Shown: positions 17,736 to 26,967, counted from the first letter of the stretch. The stretch: DNA of 64,000 nucleotides from Neopusillimonas aromaticivorans (GCF_030344915.1 NZ_CP128233.1:1488001-1552000), one strand, 5' to 3'. Program-made: numbers and translations. Notes: generated from the sequence alone by a model not told the origin.

Positions 17736-17797
17736 ATCTTTATAGATGAATTTTTTTATTAACCATAGCAAAATAGAATACCTGGCCAGCCCATCGA

Positions 17798-18661
17798 TCA
17801 GGCCTTGGGCGATCGCACGGCGACGCTGATGCTGCCAATGCCCTGCATGGTGACGTGAATCGTGTCACCGCCCACAACCGGGCCCACGCCTTCGGGCGTG
17901 CCTGTGAAAATAATATCGCCCGGATGCAAGGTATAGAACGATGAGGCGTACTCGATAATTTCCGGAATACCCAGAATCAGATCACGGGTATTGGCCTTCT
18001 GGCGCGGCTCTCCGTTTACGGTCAATTCAAAGTCAAGCGCCGACGGGTCGGACAGCTCATCCGACGTGACCAGCCACGGGCCCACCACGCTGTAAGTGTC
18101 AATCGATTTACGCATGCTGCGTTCTTCTGGACCGCGTGTTGTCATGTCCAGGCCAATGCTGTAGCCGGCCACATACGACAGCGCATCGGCAGCAGAAATA
18201 TTGCGCCCCTGCTTGCCAATGACGGCAACGACCTCGGCTTCATGGTCGTTGCGCCGGTTGGGATGCTCGAGATCAACACCGGCACTGACGCCCACCAATG
18301 AACTGGTCGCCTTCAGAAACAAGCCGATTCTCTGGATTTCCTGAATGGCGTTCTGATGATGGATCTCTGCGTCGGCACGGGCCTCTTCAAGGTGCTTCGT
18401 GTAATTGACCGGTGCCGCGACGATTTTGCCCGGATTGGCAACCGGGCTAAGGAAGGTAACGCTGTCAACCGGAACCGAGGTAGCCGCAGGCAGCAATGCC
18501 TCAATGCGGGTGCGCACCGTGTCAAGGTTGGCAATGAGCACGTCGTACGTCGGTGCCGGATAACGCAGGGCAGGCAAGACATCGAGGGCATCGGTCACAT
18601 CGTAAATGCGGTCATCGCGGGCAACGCCCAGACGGTTATCGTTGAAACGGCAGATTTTCAT
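17798..18661 (-). CDS. FAH-family hydrolase or isomerase of unknown substrate
   Basis: A 287-residue FAH-superfamily protein with an N-terminal domain (MKICRFNDNRLGVARDDRIYDV) and the catalytic fold: APVNYTKHLEEA, metal ligands in NDHEAEVVAVIGKQ, GLDMTTRGPEERS, and GTPEGVGPVVGGD. It overlaps the upstream CoA-lyase by 4 bases and belongs to the unit CoA-transferase, lyase, FAH. It is the third FAH member in the island, distinct from the other two in length and N-terminus. The partners suggest that it acts on a different oxo-acid, possibly a methyl-substituted acylpyruvate, but the substrate is not readable. Confidence 0.75.
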   Translation of the reverse strand: MKICRFNDNRLGVARDDRIYDVTDALDVLPALRYPAPTYDVLIANLDTVRTRIEALLPAATSVPVDSVTFLSPVANPGKIVAAPVNYTKHLEEARADAEIHHQNAIQEIQRIGLFLKATSSLVGVSAGVDLEHPNRRNDHEAEVVAVIGKQGRNISAADALSYVAGYSIGLDMTTRGPEERSMRKSIDTYSVVGPWLVTSDELSDPSALDFELTVNGEPRQKANTRDLILGIPEIIEYASSFYTLHPGDIIFTGTPEGVGPVVGGDTIHVTMQGIGSISVAVRSPKA

Positions 18662-19617
18662 TGGTTTGCTCCTGAAAGAGCCCGCACCGACTCAGGCACG
18701 GGATAGCGGCGTGTGTAAGGGCCCGCCTTGGCAACCTGACTCGGAACGTCATGACCGACGATTTCGGGAAGCAGGCGGGAAATTTCGATGAGTTGATCAA
18801 GGTTGACACCCGTGTCGTAGCCCATGGCCTGAAGCATGTGGACCATATCTTCGGTACACACATTGCCGCTGGCGCCAGGTGCAAACGGACAACCGCCCAA
18901 GCCGCCCAACGAGGCGTCAAAGCGGTCAATGCCGGCACGCAAGGCCGCCAGCACATTAGCCAGCCCCATAGCACGGGTATCGTGGAAGTGGGCCGTCAGG
19001 ACCAGCTCGGGCCAACGCTCGCGCACCTGGGCACACACGCGCTCAACCTGCGCAGGATTGGCCACACCGGTGGTGTCGCACAGACTGACGGCGTTAATGC
19101 CCATGTCGAGATAGCGCTGCACCAAATCAAACACAACGCGATCCGGCACCGCACCATCGAACGGGCACCCAAACGCGGTTGACAGCGAAGCGTTGATGGC
19201 CACGCGGCCATCGATGTGACGCACTACCTGCTCGAACTGGCTCAACGACTGTTCCTGGGTCATGCGCAGATTGGCGAGGTTATGCGTGGCGCTGGCTGAC
19301 ATGAATAGATTGATTTCATCGACTCCGCACGCCAGGGCACGTTCGCAGCCGCGTACATTCGGTACCAGTACGGCGTACAACACACCGTCGATACGGTCAA
19401 TCTGCTGCATGACCGCTTCAGCATCAGCCAGGTTCGGTATGGCCTTGGGTGAAGTGAACGAGGTCACTTCAATCTTGGCCAGCCCCGTACGGGACAAGGC
19501 GTTGATCAGTTCGACTTTCTGTTCTGTTGGAATAAAGCGCGGTTCAATCTGGAAACCGTCGCGTACCGAAACCTCTTGTATATACAGTTTCTTGCCGGTT
19601 ATTGGTGAATTCATCAT
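18658..19617 (-). CDS. HMG-CoA lyase-like acyl-CoA lyase
   Basis: A 319-residue TIM-barrel lyase. Family motifs are present: VSVRDGFQIEP (substrate and metal Asp), KIEVTSFTSPKAIPNLAD, TAHFHDTRAMGLANV with the metal histidines, and the catalytic loop GGLGGCPFAPGASGN containing the conserved Cys. It should cleave a 3-hydroxy-3-methylacyl-CoA to a ketoacid or acetoacetate plus acetyl-CoA. Paired with a CaiB-type CoA-transferase it could equally be a citramalyl-CoA lyase (pyruvate plus acetyl-CoA). It overlaps both neighbours by 4 bases. Confidence 0.82.
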   Translation of the reverse strand: MMNSPITGKKLYIQEVSVRDGFQIEPRFIPTEQKVELINALSRTGLAKIEVTSFTSPKAIPNLADAEAVMQQIDRIDGVLYAVLVPNVRGCERALACGVDEINLFMSASATHNLANLRMTQEQSLSQFEQVVRHIDGRVAINASLSTAFGCPFDGAVPDRVVFDLVQRYLDMGINAVSLCDTTGVANPAQVERVCAQVRERWPELVLTAHFHDTRAMGLANVLAALRAGIDRFDASLGGLGGCPFAPGASGNVCTEDMVHMLQAMGYDTGVNLDQLIEISRLLPEIVGHDVPSQVAKAGPYTRRYPVPESVRALSGANQ

Positions 19618-20825
19618 GCCAACCCCGCCTGTTTCATCTTTTCATATTGCTCGGGTGTGACGCCGATCTGTTCGAGCACCTCGCGCGTGTGCTCACCCAG
19701 TTTCGGGCCCAGCCAGCGCGTTTGTCCAGGTGTTTCGCTCAGCTTGGGCACAATACCCGGCAGGTCTACCGGCTGGCCATCGGGCAACACAAACGACTGG
19801 ATCATATCGCGTGCCCGATAGTGGGCATCTTCGTAAATATCTTTGGCGGTATAGATACGACCGCAAGGCACTGACGCCGCATCCAGCGTTTCCAGAATAT
19901 GCTCAAGGGTATGCTCTGCAGCCCAGCTTGCAATCACACCATCCAGCATTTCTGTCTGTTTTGCCCGCCCGTCATTTTGAGCCAGCGCAGGGTCTGCACC
20001 CAGGTCTGAACGGCCAATGGCGTCCATCAGGCGTTTGAAGATGCCATCACCATTACCGGCGATAGCCACATAGCTGCCATCCTGGCACTGATACGTGTTG
20101 GAGGGTACGATGCCGGGCAACGCCGAACCGGTACGCTCACGAATATGACCGCCAACCGAATATTCTGGGATCAGACTTTCCATCACAGCAAAGACCGCTT
20201 CATACAGGGCCACGTCAATGACCTGTCCTTTGCCCTTATTGACTTTGACATGATGCATGGCAATCAGGGCACCAATGACCGCGTACAACGATGCCAGGGT
20301 ATCGCCCAGACTGACGCCGGTACGCACCGGGGCGTGATCGGGGTAACCCGTAACATAGCGCAGCCCGCCCATGCATTCAGCGATTGCGGCAAAGCCGGGC
20401 TTCTGACTGGCCGGCCCTGTCTGGCCATAACCGGAAATACGCACGAATACCAGCGACGGGTTGATGGCGTGCAAGGCCTCGGGGCCAAGACCCCATTTCT
20501 CGAGCGTGCCGGGACGGAAATTTTCGATGAGGATATCAGCCTCTGCCACCAGCTTGCGCACAATATCTTGTGCTTCCGGCTGTTTAAGATCAAGCGTGAC
20601 CGATTTCTTGTTGCGACTTTGGGTATACCACCACAGCGATGTACCGTCATGAAGCTTGCGCCAGGTCCGTAATGGATCGCCTTTGCCAGGCGGCTCGATT
20701 TTGATGACATCGGCACCAAACTGCGCCAGCACCGTACTGGCGTAAGGGCCGGCAATCAGGGCACCGAGCTCGAGGACTTTTACACCGCTGAGCGCGTGTT
20801 GTTGTGCTGCGGGAGCATGAGCCAT
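19614..20825 (-). CDS. CaiB/BaiF family CoA-transferase
   Basis: A 403-residue family III CoA-transferase. The start is the ATG at 20825, with GGAG eight bases upstream. Motifs: LSGVKVLELGALIAGPYAS, FGADVIKIEPPGKGDPLR, the catalytic Asp region in LTLDLK/ENFRPG, and GFAAIAECMGGLRYVTGYPD. It probably moves CoA from succinyl-CoA or a similar donor onto a dicarboxylic acid that the overlapping lyase then cleaves. With the lyase and a divergent LysR it resembles citramalate/itaconate-type cassettes. The acceptor is inferred. Confidence 0.85.
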   Translation of the reverse strand: MAHAPAAQQHALSGVKVLELGALIAGPYASTVLAQFGADVIKIEPPGKGDPLRTWRKLHDGTSLWWYTQSRNKKSVTLDLKQPEAQDIVRKLVAEADILIENFRPGTLEKWGLGPEALHAINPSLVFVRISGYGQTGPASQKPGFAAIAECMGGLRYVTGYPDHAPVRTGVSLGDTLASLYAVIGALIAMHHVKVNKGKGQVIDVALYEAVFAVMESLIPEYSVGGHIRERTGSALPGIVPSNTYQCQDGSYVAIAGNGDGIFKRLMDAIGRSDLGADPALAQNDGRAKQTEMLDGVIASWAAEHTLEHILETLDAASVPCGRIYTAKDIYEDAHYRARDMIQSFVLPDGQPVDLPGIVPKLSETPGQTRWLGPKLGEHTREVLEQIGVTPEQYEKMKQAGLA

Positions 20826-20960
20826 GCAAGGATCTCCGTACATCGGGTTCGCGACCACTGGCAAGACAAGGAATTTCTGTTATGCCAGAAGCGCTGTGTT
20901 ATCGTTTTCCAGCATGATGCTTGGAAAAACTCAGGACGTAAAGCTGTAATTTTCGAAAGC

Positions 20961-20981
20961 ATCATCGCAAAATACGATGAT
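20961..20981. promoter_or_regulatory. LysR-type operator between CoA-transferase and LysR genes
   Basis: A perfect 7-bp inverted repeat ATCATCG-N7-CGATGAT with the LysR core T-N11-A at 20965-20977. It sits 22 bases upstream of the LysR ATG and 136 bases upstream of the CoA-transferase start, in a 178-base divergent gap that holds nothing else obvious. Confidence 0.7.
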
Positions 20982-21003
20982 AAATCACCACAACAGGCGA
21001 TCC

Positions 21004-21902
21004 ATGACCATTGACCCCAAATCATTGAAGCTGTTCGTCCAGGTCATGCACGAAGGCACCATAAGCGCCGTGGCCGAACGCGAACATATTGCTGCGGCGG
21101 CCGTCAGCCGGCGCATTGCCGATCTGGAAGCGGCGCTGGGTGTTGCCCTGGTGAAGCGCAGCAACCGCGGCCTGCAACCCACCGACGCCGGGCAGATGCT
21201 GATCAGCCGGTCGCACAGGGTACTGAATGAGCTGGAAAGCCTGCAGATGCAGATGCATGATTATCGCTCGGGAGCACGGGGCTATGTGCGCATCCATGCC
21301 AACATGTCGGCAATCAACGAATTTCTGCCGTCGGAACTGAAAGTGTGGTTGGCCTCGAACCCGGCCATACGCATTGACCTGACGCAAGCGCTCAGCAGCG
21401 AGGTGTCGCAAGCCATTGCAGACAATGCCGCCGACATCGGTCTGCTTGTCGTCGATGAACCCCTTGATGGTGTCGAGTACCTTCCTTATCAAAGCGATCA
21501 ATTGGTTATTATCACGCCAATCGATCACCCCTGTCCGGACAGGCCCGAATCACCTTCGCCGACACCTTGCCTTACATGTATATCGGCCTGCCGCAGGGCA
21601 GTCAGCTCAACCTGCAGCTGACCAGAGCAGCAATGGCCACCGACCAGCGTTGGCAAATCCGCTTCCTCGTACAAAATTATGGTGCCCAAACGTTGATGGT
21701 TGAGGCCGGTCTGGGTATCGGGCTGCTGCCCCGTCGCATTGCCGAAGCGCACGCCAAAGCCCTTCGACTGCATATCATTGAACTGGACGAGCCCTGGGCT
21801 GACCGGCAAATGCACATCTGCATCCGAAGCTATGACAGCCTGTCGGTATCGGCGCGCAGCCTGGTGGACCAAATGGTCGATAACTTCCAGCTCAGGGCCT
21901 GA
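21004..21902 (+). CDS. LysR-family transcriptional regulator (frameshifted)
   Basis: A LysR regulator of 299 residues after one lost C in the run at about 21529-21532 is restored (HPLSGQARITFADTLPYMYI). The HTH is at about 15-60 (AEREHIAAAAVSRRIADLEAAL). The effector domain begins near SGARGYVRIHANMSAINEF. Divergent from the CoA-transferase/lyase/FAH unit, with a clear LysR box between them, so it very likely controls that unit. Confidence 0.88.
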
Positions 21903-21962
21903 CGACTTTCGCCCTGGACGACCTGTTCGTCTGGCATCGGGCCAAACATACCTTCAGACGAC

Positions 21963-21995
21963 AAAAAGCCCGAAGGCGTTAGCCCCGGGCTTTTT
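21963..21995. terminator. Bidirectional terminator between LysR and rpsQ
   Basis: A 10-bp stem AAAAAGCCCG (21963-21972) with CGGGCTTTTT (21986-21995) gives a GC hairpin with a T run on both strands. It separates the catabolic island from the convergent S10 operon. Confidence 0.9.
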
Positions 21996-22050
21996 GCTGT
22001 ACCGGCTGAAACCGGCAGTACGCAAACAACACGTACTGTCCGGATGCAAC

Positions 22051-22326
22051 TTAAACGATACGCACTGCTTCGATCAGACGAGTGACTGTCCAGGCCTTGT
22101 TACGGCTGATAGGACGGCCTTCTGCGATCTCAACGGTGTCGCCTTCGTTGTACTGGTTGGCTTCATCGTGCGCCATGTACTTGGCAGAGCGGACGACGAT
22201 TTTGCCATACACAGGATGCTTGACGCGGCGCTCGACGCGAACGACAACGCTTTTATCCATCTTGTTGCTGACAACTTTACCAATCAGCGTACGCTGACGC
22301 TTGGTGGTGTTTTGAGTTTCGCTCAT
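22051..22326 (-). CDS. rpsQ: 30S ribosomal protein S17
   Basis: A 91-residue OB-fold protein of the small subunit, binding 16S rRNA. It carries the family core RTLIGKVVSNKMDKSVVV and VKHPVYGKIV, and the usual N-terminal extension of betaproteobacteria (MSETQNTTKRQ). It is the last gene of this S10 operon; rplN and the rest of the spc operon do not follow here. It begins one base after the rpmC stop. Confidence 0.98.
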   Translation of the reverse strand: MSETQNTTKRQRTLIGKVVSNKMDKSVVVRVERRVKHPVYGKIVVRSAKYMAHDEANQYNEGDTVEIAEGRPISRNKAWTVTRLIEAVRIV

Positions 22327-22327
22327 T

Positions 22328-22519
22328 TTACTTTCCTGCCTTCTCAGTCAGGAGAGTGCGCACACGAGCGATGTCGCGACGTACTTTACCCAACTGACTG
22401 GTATTGGAGAGTTGCTGAGTAGCACGTTGCATACGCAAACCGAATTGTGCTTTCAGAAGGCTCTCGAGCTCGGTCTGGAGCTCTTTGGAATCTTTGGAAC
22501 GGAGTTCGCTGGCTTTCAT
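22328..22519 (-). CDS. rpmC: 50S ribosomal protein L29
   Basis: A 63-residue protein (MKASELRSKDSKELQTELES), the two-helix L29 fold at the exit of the peptide tunnel. It sits between rplP and rpsQ as in other S10 operons. Intact. Confidence 0.97.
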   Translation of the reverse strand: MKASELRSKDSKELQTELESLLKAQFGLRMQRATQQLSNTSQLGKVRRDIARVRTLLTEKAGK

Positions 22520-22528
22520 AAGATCTCC

Positions 22529-22945
22529 TTAGGCGCCGATACGACGTGAAACGAACGTCGTGGAAATCGGCAACTTGGCAGCGGCCAGACGGAACGCTTC
22601 ACGCGCGATTTCTTCGCTGACGCCTTCCATTTCGTAGATTACCTTGCCAGGTTGAATTTCAGCGACCCAGTATTCCGGATTACCTTTACCGTTACCCATA
22701 CGAACTTCAGCAGGTTTCTGCGAAATTGGCTTGTCGGGGAAGACACGGATCCAGATACGGCCGCCACGTTTGATGTGACGGTTGATCGCACGACGAGCAG
22801 ATTCGATCTGGCGAGCGGTCAGACGGCCACGACCTGTGGCTTTAAGACCGAATTCACCGAACGATACTTGAGCACCGCGAGTTGCCAGGCCAGTGTTACG
22901 GCCTTTCTGCTCTTTGCGGTATTTCCTGCGTGACGGTTGCAACAT
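22529..22945 (-). CDS. rplP: 50S ribosomal protein L16
   Basis: A 138-residue protein starting MLQPSRRKYRKEQKGRN, with the conserved GLATRGAQVSFGEFGLKA and WIRVFPDKPISQKPAEVRMG (tRNA-site loop). It contacts 23S rRNA near the A site. It begins 2 bases after the rpsC stop. Intact. Confidence 0.98.
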   Translation of the reverse strand: MLQPSRRKYRKEQKGRNTGLATRGAQVSFGEFGLKATGRGRLTARQIESARRAINRHIKRGGRIWIRVFPDKPISQKPAEVRMGNGKGNPEYWVAEIQPGKVIYEMEGVSEEIAREAFRLAAAKLPISTTFVSRRIGA

Positions 22946-22947
22946 AA

Positions 22948-23739
22948 TTATTCTCCTTCAGCTGGTGCTGCCGCCGCAGCATCAGGCTTACGAGGCGCCC
23001 GGCCACGACCACCGGCGGGACGACGGCCTTCAGGGCGGTCACCACGCGGGGCACGGCGAGGACGACGCTCGTCGTCGCGAGGCGCTGCTGTTTCGACCGG
23101 GAAATCACCGTTCGGCAGCATGTCGCCCTTGTAGACCCATACCTTGATACCGATGATCCCGTAGGTTGTCGCGGCTTCGGACGTTGCGTAGTCGATGTGG
23201 GCGCGCAGGGTGTGCAGAGGCACACGGCCTTCACGGTACCACTCGGTACGGGCAATCTCGATACCGTTCAGACGACCCGAGCTCATGATCTTGATGCCCT
23301 GGGCACCCAGGCGCATTGCGTTCTGCATGGCGCGTTTCATAGCGCGGCGGAACTGGATACGCTTTTCGAGCTGCTGAGCGATGGAATCAGCGACCAGCTG
23401 GGCATCGGTTTCAGGCTTGCGGATTTCTTCGATATTGACGTGAACAGGCACGCCCATGAGACGCTGAAGATCGGCCTTGAGGCTTTCAATGTCTTCACCG
23501 CGCTTGCCGATAACCACACCCGGACGAGCCGAGTAAATGGTGATGCGGGCATTCTTGGCAGGACGCTCGATAACGACGCGACCCACCGAGGCGGATTTGA
23601 GCTTTTTCTTCAGGTATTCACGAACGCGGATGTCGTCGGCGAGCATACCGCCGAAGGCCTTGTCGTCAGCATACCAACGCGAAGTCCAGTTGCGGTTAAC
23701 CGCGAGGCGGAACCCAATCGGGTGTACTTTTTGTCCCAT
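22948..23739 (-). CDS. rpsC: 30S ribosomal protein S3
   Basis: A 263-residue protein with the KH RNA-binding region (GRVVIERPAKNARITIYS, PGVVIGKRGEDIE) and the S3 C-terminal domain. It is longer than the roughly 233 residues of the E. coli protein because of an Arg/Gly-rich tail (ERRPRRAPRGDRPEGRRP), a feature seen in Alcaligenaceae. It forms part of the mRNA entry site. Intact. Confidence 0.98.
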   Translation of the reverse strand: MGQKVHPIGFRLAVNRNWTSRWYADDKAFGGMLADDIRVREYLKKKLKSASVGRVVIERPAKNARITIYSARPGVVIGKRGEDIESLKADLQRLMGVPVHVNIEEIRKPETDAQLVADSIAQQLEKRIQFRRAMKRAMQNAMRLGAQGIKIMSSGRLNGIEIARTEWYREGRVPLHTLRAHIDYATSEAATTYGIIGIKVWVYKGDMLPNGDFPVETAAPRDDERRPRRAPRGDRPEGRRPAGGRGRAPRKPDAAAAAPAEGE

Positions 23740-23748
23740 TGCGACTCC

Positions 23749-24077
23749 TTAAGCGCCGACTTTGACCACAATGTGGCAAGTCTGCTTCTCGATACGGTTA
23801 CCACGACCTTTTGCACGGGCGGAGAAACGCTTCATGGACTCACCTTTGTCTACATAAATCGTAGTGACTTTCAGTTCGTCGATGTCAGCGCCGTCGTTGT
23901 GCTCGGCGTTGGCGATAGCGGACTCAAGCGCTTTCTTGAGGATGCCCGCGGCTTTTTGGGTGTGAACGTCAGGATGTTCAGCGCTTGTGCGACTGATTTG
24001 CCACGGATCATGTCGGCAACCAGACGGGTTTTTTGCGCAGAAATGTGGACGCCACGGATAATTGCAGTAGTTTCCAT
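23749..24077 (-). CDS. rplV: 50S ribosomal protein L22 (frameshifted in this sequence)
   Basis: Reads as a 109-residue L22 once one A is restored in the run at 23953-23957, joining TFTPKK to AAGILKKALESAIANAEH. Without it the product stops after 68 residues. The start is the ATG at 24077; a GTG immediately before it is also in frame. L22 lines the peptide exit tunnel and is essential, so the break is almost certainly a sequencing error. Confidence 0.95.
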
Positions 24078-24080
24078 CAC

Positions 24081-24356
24081 TTACCTCTTGGACTTTTTGT
24101 CCGCTGCGTGGCCCTTGAATGTACGGGTCAGCGCGAACTCGCCGAGCTTGTGACCGACCATGTTCTCGTTGATGTAAACGGGAACGTGCTGGCGGCCATT
24201 GTGCACAGCAATCGTCAGCCCAATGAACTCGGGCAGGATGGTGGAACGGCGCGACCAGGTTTTGATCGGCTTTTTGTCTTTGCCTTCGACGGCCGCATCA
24301 ACCTTTTTGATCAGGTGATCGTCGACGAATGGGCCTTTTTTAATCGAACGTGCCAT
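24081..24356 (-). CDS. rpsS: 30S ribosomal protein S19
   Basis: A 91-residue protein (MARSIKKGPFVDDHLIKKV) with conserved KTWSRRSTILPEFIGLTIAVHNGR. It binds the head of the 30S subunit next to S13. Located between rplB and rplV as expected. Intact. Confidence 0.98.
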   Translation of the reverse strand: MARSIKKGPFVDDHLIKKVDAAVEGKDKKPIKTWSRRSTILPEFIGLTIAVHNGRQHVPVYINENMVGHKLGEFALTRTFKGHAADKKSKR

Positions 24357-24368
24357 TATGTACGCCCC

Positions 24369-25196
24369 TTACTTGCGCTTGCGACGCGAGACAATCATGT
24401 TGTCTGTGCGCTTGTTGCTACGAGTGCGATAGCCCTTGGCCGGTGTACCCCATGGGCTGACCGGTTCACGACCTTCACCTGTGCGTCCTTCACCACCACC
24501 GTGCGGGTGATCGACCGGGTTCATGGCAACACCACGAACTGTCGGACGAATACCGCGCCAGCGCATGGCACCGGCTTTACCGATTTGACGCAAGCTGTGT
24601 TCTTCGTTACCCACTTCACCAATGGTGGCGCGGCAGTCGATATGAACGCGACGGACTTCGCCAGAGCGCAGACGCACCTGAGCGTAGACACCTTCACGAG
24701 CCATCAGGACAGCGGATGCACCGGCTGAACGCGCCAGCTGAGCACCTTTGCCAGGCAACATTTCGATGCAGTGGATGGTGGTACCGACCGGGATATTGCG
24801 AATAGGCAATGTGTTACCGGCACGGATAGGGGCATCTTTACCCGACATGAGCGTTGCACCGACTTCAAGGCCACGAGGAGCGATGATGTAACGGCGCTCG
24901 CCATCGACGTAGCAAAGCAGCGCAATGTGAGCAGTACGGTTGGGGTCGTATTCCAGACGCTCAACTTTGGCGGCGATACCATCTTTGTTGCGACGGAAGT
25001 CGACCAGACGGTAGTGCTGCTTGTGACCACCCCCACGGTGACGTACCGTGATGTGACCATTGTTGTTACGACCGGAACCACGCGATTGCTTTTCGAGCAA
25101 TGGTGCGTAGGGAGCGCCCTTGTGCAGATTGGGCGACACAACCTTGATCATGCCACGACGACCAGCCGAGGTCGGTTTGACTTTAACGAGTGCCAT
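24369..25196 (-). CDS. rplB: 50S ribosomal protein L2
   Basis: A 275-residue protein needed for subunit association and peptidyl transfer. It ends with the conserved MNPVDHPHGGGEGRTG loop, where the peptidyl-transferase-proximal His is found, and SRRKRK. It begins directly before the rplW stop. Intact. Confidence 0.98.
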   Translation of the reverse strand: MALVKVKPTSAGRRGMIKVVSPNLHKGAPYAPLLEKQSRGSGRNNNGHITVRHRGGGHKQHYRLVDFRRNKDGIAAKVERLEYDPNRTAHIALLCYVDGERRYIIAPRGLEVGATLMSGKDAPIRAGNTLPIRNIPVGTTIHCIEMLPGKGAQLARSAGASAVLMAREGVYAQVRLRSGEVRRVHIDCRATIGEVGNEEHSLRQIGKAGAMRWRGIRPTVRGVAMNPVDHPHGGGEGRTGEGREPVSPWGTPAKGYRTRSNKRTDNMIVSRRKRK

Positions 25197-25492
25197 TTAG
25201 TTCACCTCCGTAAAGTCGAGTTCCTGACCTTCTTTCAGCGAAACATAGGCTTTACGTTCGTTACGACGGCGACCGACGAAACGACCGAAGCGCTTTTGTT
25301 TGCCTTTCTGGTTCAGGACCTGAACGGAATCGACTTCGACTTTGAAGAGCAGCTCGACCGCGGCCTTGATTTCAGGCTTGGTAGCATCGGCTACAACGCG
25401 GAAAGCGATTTGCTGATTTTTTCGGCAACGAACGTGGACTTTTCAGTCACGACAGGAGCCAGGATAACTTGCATTAAGCGTTCGGCGTTCAT
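25197..25492 (-). CDS. rplW: 50S ribosomal protein L23 (frameshifted in this sequence)
   Basis: No long open frame is left here because one A is missing in the six-base run at 25417-25422. With it restored the gene encodes 98 residues: MNAERLMQVILAPVVTEKST, then FVAEKNQQIAFRVVADATKP and the conserved QKGKQKRFGRFVGRR. L23 is the docking site for trigger factor and SRP at the tunnel exit. The ATG overlaps the rplD stop (ATGA), and its own stop touches the rplB start. Confidence 0.94.
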
Positions 25493-26109
25493 CCCAACAT
25501 CTCCTCGAGTTGAGCGATAGCCGGCTTGGTGATCAACACTTTTTTGTAGTGGATCAGGGACAGCGGATCGGCATAACGCGGTTCGACAACAGCAACGTGA
25601 GGCAGGTTGCGGGTTGCGAGGTAAACGTTTTCGTCGACGGTATCAGTGATGATGAGTACCGAATCGAGGCCCATGCCCTTGAGCTTGGCAGCTGCCAGCT
25701 TGGTTTTGGGAGACTCGAGATCGAAGCTTTCAACAACGGCGATACGGTCTTCACGAGCCAACTGGGAAAGGATCGCACGGATGCCTGCGCGATACATTTT
25801 CTTGTTGACTTTCTGCGAGAAGTTTTCGTCGGGCGAGTTCGGGAATGCACGACCACCTCCGCGCCAGATCGGCGAGGATGTCATACCAGCACGAGCGCGA
25901 CCGGTACCTTTCTGGCGCCAGGGCTTCTTGGTGCTGTGCTTGACTTCGGCACGGTCTTTTTGCGCGCGGTTACCGCTGCGTGCATTGGCCTGGAAAGCAA
26001 CGACGATCTGGTGAACCAGCGCTTCGTTGAAATCACGACCGAAGACGGTGTCGGGCGCTGCATAAGTAGCGGCCGATTGACCTTGTTCGTTCAGGAGCTT
26101 GAGTTCCAT
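25489..26109 (-). CDS. rplD: 50S ribosomal protein L4
   Basis: A 206-residue protein starting MELKLLNEQGQSAATYAAPD, with the tunnel loop KPWRQKGTGRARAGMTSSPI. In gammaproteobacteria L4 also represses its own operon by binding the S10 leader; whether this applies here is unknown, more so as rpsJ is detached. Intact, 4-base overlap with rplW. Confidence 0.98.
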   Translation of the reverse strand: MELKLLNEQGQSAATYAAPDTVFGRDFNEALVHQIVVAFQANARSGNRAQKDRAEVKHSTKKPWRQKGTGRARAGMTSSPIWRGGGRAFPNSPDENFSQKVNKKMYRAGIRAILSQLAREDRIAVVESFDLESPKTKLAAAKLKGMGLDSVLIITDTVDENVYLATRNLPHVAVVEPRYADPLSLIHYKKVLITKPAIAQLEEMLG

Positions 26110-26112
26110 TGA

Positions 26113-26802
26113 TTACGCCCCTTTCTTGGCCGACATCTTGATGGCCGGACGAACGATAACGTCGGAATTCTTGTGGCCAGGGACAGCGCCCTTGACCAGC
26201 AACAAACCGCGTTCTGCGTCGACGCGAACGATGTCAAGATTTTGAACAGTGCGGGTTACGTCACCCAGGTGACCAGCCATTTTCTTGCCGGGGAAAATAC
26301 GGCCCGGATCTTGAGCCTGACCGATAGAACCAGGCACGCGGTGCGAACGGGAGTTACCGTGTGACGCACGTTGCGAACCAAAGTGGTGACGCTTGATGGT
26401 ACCGGCGAAACCCTTACCGATGGTTGTGCCTGTAACGTCAACTTTTTGACCTGCTTCGAAAACGCTTTCAACAGCCACAACGGAACCAGCCGTAAATTCG
26501 GCGGCTTTTGCAGGGTCAAGGCGGAATTCTTTAAGGATGCTGCCGGCTTCAGCGCCAGCTTTGGCGTAATGCCCGGCAACCGGCTTGGTCACGCGGGAAG
26601 CGCGACGTGTACCGTATGCAACTTGCACAGCCGCATAGCCATCAACTTCAGGGGTCTTGACTTGCGTGACGCGGTTGTTGGACACGTCCAGTACTGTTAC
26701 GGGGATGGACTCGCCTTCCTCGGTAAAGATACGGGTCATGCCAACTTTGCGACCTACAAGGCCAAGCCGATGCGCGGCAGGCGTAGGTGTCGAGTTCGAC
26801 AT
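26113..26802 (-). CDS. rplC: 50S ribosomal protein L3
   Basis: A 229-residue protein. Three in-frame ATGs (26814, 26805, 26802) are possible; 26802 is preferred because the GGAG ribosome site is 7 bases upstream and MSNSTPTPAAHRLGLVG matches the start of relatives. The conserved core GSQRASHGNSRSHRVPGSIG is present, with the PGKKMAGHLG segment. It is the first gene of the rest of the S10 operon here, with its own upstream promoter. Confidence 0.97.
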   Translation of the reverse strand: MSNSTPTPAAHRLGLVGRKVGMTRIFTEEGESIPVTVLDVSNNRVTQVKTPEVDGYAAVQVAYGTRRASRVTKPVAGHYAKAGAEAGSILKEFRLDPAKAAEFTAGSVVAVESVFEAGQKVDVTGTTIGKGFAGTIKRHHFGSQRASHGNSRSHRVPGSIGQAQDPGRIFPGKKMAGHLGDVTRTVQNLDIVRVDAERGLLLVKGAVPGHKNSDVIVRPAIKMSAKKGA

Positions 26803-26967
26803 CATTTTCTCCATTCCCGACTACGATTGGTCGGGGCTAAATTACGTGAAAACGCGCCACAACAGCTACTTTTAACGGCAGCTGCCCTGGCCCGAAGCCA
26901 CAATTCTTGTTTAAACCAAAAATACAACCACAATTGCCAAAGCAATGCTTTTTTGGCTAAGCTTGCT

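Noticed and set aside
22540..22556. Possible parS-like ACGTGAAAC sequence in rplP
   Set aside because: Only half of the parS palindrome is present and it lies within a conserved coding region; no full parS is visible in the window.
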